Assembly (NCBI GenBank): GCA_900554585.1
Contig: USHS01000061.1
Coordinates: 1-7,523 of the forward strand
Source of the DNA: an uncultured Collinsella sp.
GTDB taxonomy: Bacteria > Actinomycetota > Coriobacteriia > Coriobacteriales > Coriobacteriaceae
Length of the DNA stretch: 7,523 bases
Direction: 5' to 3'
Shown: positions 6,958 through 7,523 of the stretch, piece after piece
Numbering within the stretch: position 1 is the stretch's first letter
How the letters are laid out: every line of letters begins with the position of its first letter
Notes under the pieces: generated by a model
What the model saw: only the letters and a program-made list of their open reading frames with translations
Told to the model about the DNA's origin: nothing
Database searches by the model: none
Made by a program: the position numbers and the translations under genes

Positions 6958-6976
6958 ATTATACCGTGCGGCACGG
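6958..6976 (-). promoter_or_regulatory. Probable recJ operon promoter with embedded palindrome
   Basis: A consensus TATAAT occurs on the minus strand at 6958-6963, placing transcription start near 6951 and giving a leader of about 100 bases before the recJ ATG. No good -35 hexamer is found 16-18 bases further upstream; the positions there read GGCTCT or GCTCTG. Immediately upstream of the -10 box, in the spacer, lies the perfect 13-base palindrome CCGTGC-G-GCACGG (6964-6976), a plausible operator. No other convincing promoter is seen within the operon, so this one may drive recJ, rel and the hydrolase gene together. Confidence 0.5.
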
Positions 6977-7123
6977 ACGCAGAGCCTCGCGGCACGCCCT
7001 GGTTTCGGTAAACGAGGCCGGTAATAGCCTCGAAATAATCGAGCGTTTCTGACGCACGGACGCATGCGAGCGTCTAGCATATCCATTCAAACGAGTTCGC
7101 GGATAAAGGGAGTCACGGGGCAT
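6977..7123. promoter_or_regulatory. Upstream region of the BASS transporter gene, no clear promoter
   Basis: This stretch should hold the plus-strand promoter of the transporter gene. Candidate -10 boxes are AATAAT (7034-7039) and TAGCAT (7075-7080), but neither has a convincing -35 at proper spacing. A six-base inverted repeat CGAGGC/GCCTCG (7013-7018 with 7027-7032, eight-base loop) and the palindrome CGCATGCG (7061-7068) could be operator or structural elements. The start-proximal AAGGGAG (7105-7111) is the likely ribosome binding site, about 12 bases before the ATG. Confidence 0.3.
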
Positions 7124-7523
7124 ATGAAGCAATGGGTTGGACTGGGAAAGTTCCTCGCGGGGCATATGCAGGTCATCGTTCCGATTTGCGTAACGCTCGG
7201 CGTGCTCTTTCCCCAGCAGATCGGCGTACTCAAGCCCATCGTTCCCGCCCTCTTCGCCTTTATGACGTTCCAAGGTGCGCTCAGCAACACCTTCCACCAG
7301 GTCGCTGAGGTGTTCCGCCGTCCCCTGCACCTGATTTTGGCGCTGCTCGTCTCGGCGGTGCTTATTCCCATAGCAGCCTATGCCATGGGATCGCTGTTCT
7401 TTGGCTCCAATCCCAACCTTGTCTGCGGCATCGTGCTCGAGTACAGCGTACCCGTGGCGGTCACTGCCTTTATGTGGATTAGCATGTTCGGCGGCAACGG
7501 CCCGCTCGCGCTCACCATCATCC
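7124..7523 (+). CDS. Bile acid:sodium symporter family (BASS) transporter, N-terminal part
   Basis: The first 133 codons of a membrane protein that continues past the right edge. Hydrophobic segments lie at about residues 16-30, 34-54, 69-94 and 99-122. The pattern of an early helix ending in FP, then PALFAFMTFQGAL, then a conserved basic VFRRP turn (63-67) before the next helix, followed by EYSVPVAV and GGNGPLAL, is that of the BASS/SBF family, whose members are about 300-330 residues with 9-10 transmembrane helices. Members carry bile acids, other organic anions, pantoate or similar acids with sodium; the substrate cannot be told from this part. The ATG at 7124 has AAGGGAG upstream at slightly long spacing. 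A second in-frame ATG (7166, residue 15) is preceded by the same GGGGCAT bases and is an alternative start just before the first membrane helix. It is transcribed divergently from recJ and is probably functionally unrelated. Confidence 0.82.
   Translation, partial: MKQWVGLGKFLAGHMQVIVPICVTLGVLFPQQIGVLKPIVPALFAFMTFQGALSNTFHQVAEVFRRPLHLILALLVSAVLIPIAAYAMGSLFFGSNPNLVCGIVLEYSVPVAVTAFMWISMFGGNGPLALTII

Noticed and set aside
6959..7371. Minus-strand open frames over the transporter start
   Set aside because: They overlap a clear plus-strand BASS transporter and read as low-complexity arginine- and serine-rich shadow sequence.
1..7523. CRISPR array, tRNA, rRNA, insertion sequence or toxin-antitoxin pair
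   Set aside because: No regularly spaced repeats, cloverleaf-like sequence, transposase motifs or paired small genes were seen; the window is almost filled by housekeeping genes.

Overview
This is high-GC DNA with actinobacterial character. The combination of a full-length Rel, a long RecJ carrying a helicase half, and a class II aldolase start resembling those of the gut Coriobacteriia makes a Collinsella-like organism (Actinomycetota, Coriobacteriia) the best guess. That placement comes from recollection of protein style and was not checked by a search. The window looks chromosomal and housekeeping. I see no insertion sequence, prophage gene, CRISPR array, tRNA or rRNA.

Layout from left to right. 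Positions 1-222 hold the first 74 codons of a class II fructose-bisphosphate aldolase on the minus strand, running off the left edge. Positions 223-417 are an intergenic stretch with the aldolase's ribosome binding site, a probable promoter, and a likely terminator for the next operon. Positions 418-6849 form a compact minus-strand operon transcribed right to left: a RecJ-type single-strand DNA exonuclease fused to a complete RecQ-like superfamily 2 helicase, then the bifunctional (p)ppGpp synthetase/hydrolase Rel only 15 bases downstream, then a glyoxalase II-like metallo-beta-lactamase hydrolase. A perfect 11-bp hairpin separates rel from the hydrolase gene. Positions 6902-7123 are a divergent promoter region. 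From 7124 to the right edge, on the plus strand, lies the 5' part of a bile acid:sodium symporter family (BASS) transporter.

The gene order recJ-rel-hydrolase is a shortened version of the recJ-apt-relA-dtd or recJ-apt-relA-hydrolase cluster known from Firmicutes; apt and dtd are absent here. The operon joins DNA end processing and repair to the stringent response. The most notable object is the fused nuclease-helicase: RecJ and RecQ normally act together as separate proteins in DNA end resection, and here one polypeptide carries complete motif sets for both. Its last ~130 residues resemble the tail of Gram-positive RecJ proteins, suggesting that the C-terminal domain of those RecJs may be a degraded relative of this helicase. 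Upstream of recJ there is a consensus TATAAT box next to a perfect palindrome, and a 21-codon leader ORF with a good ribosome binding site that overlaps the recJ start out of frame, suggesting regulated or coupled translation.
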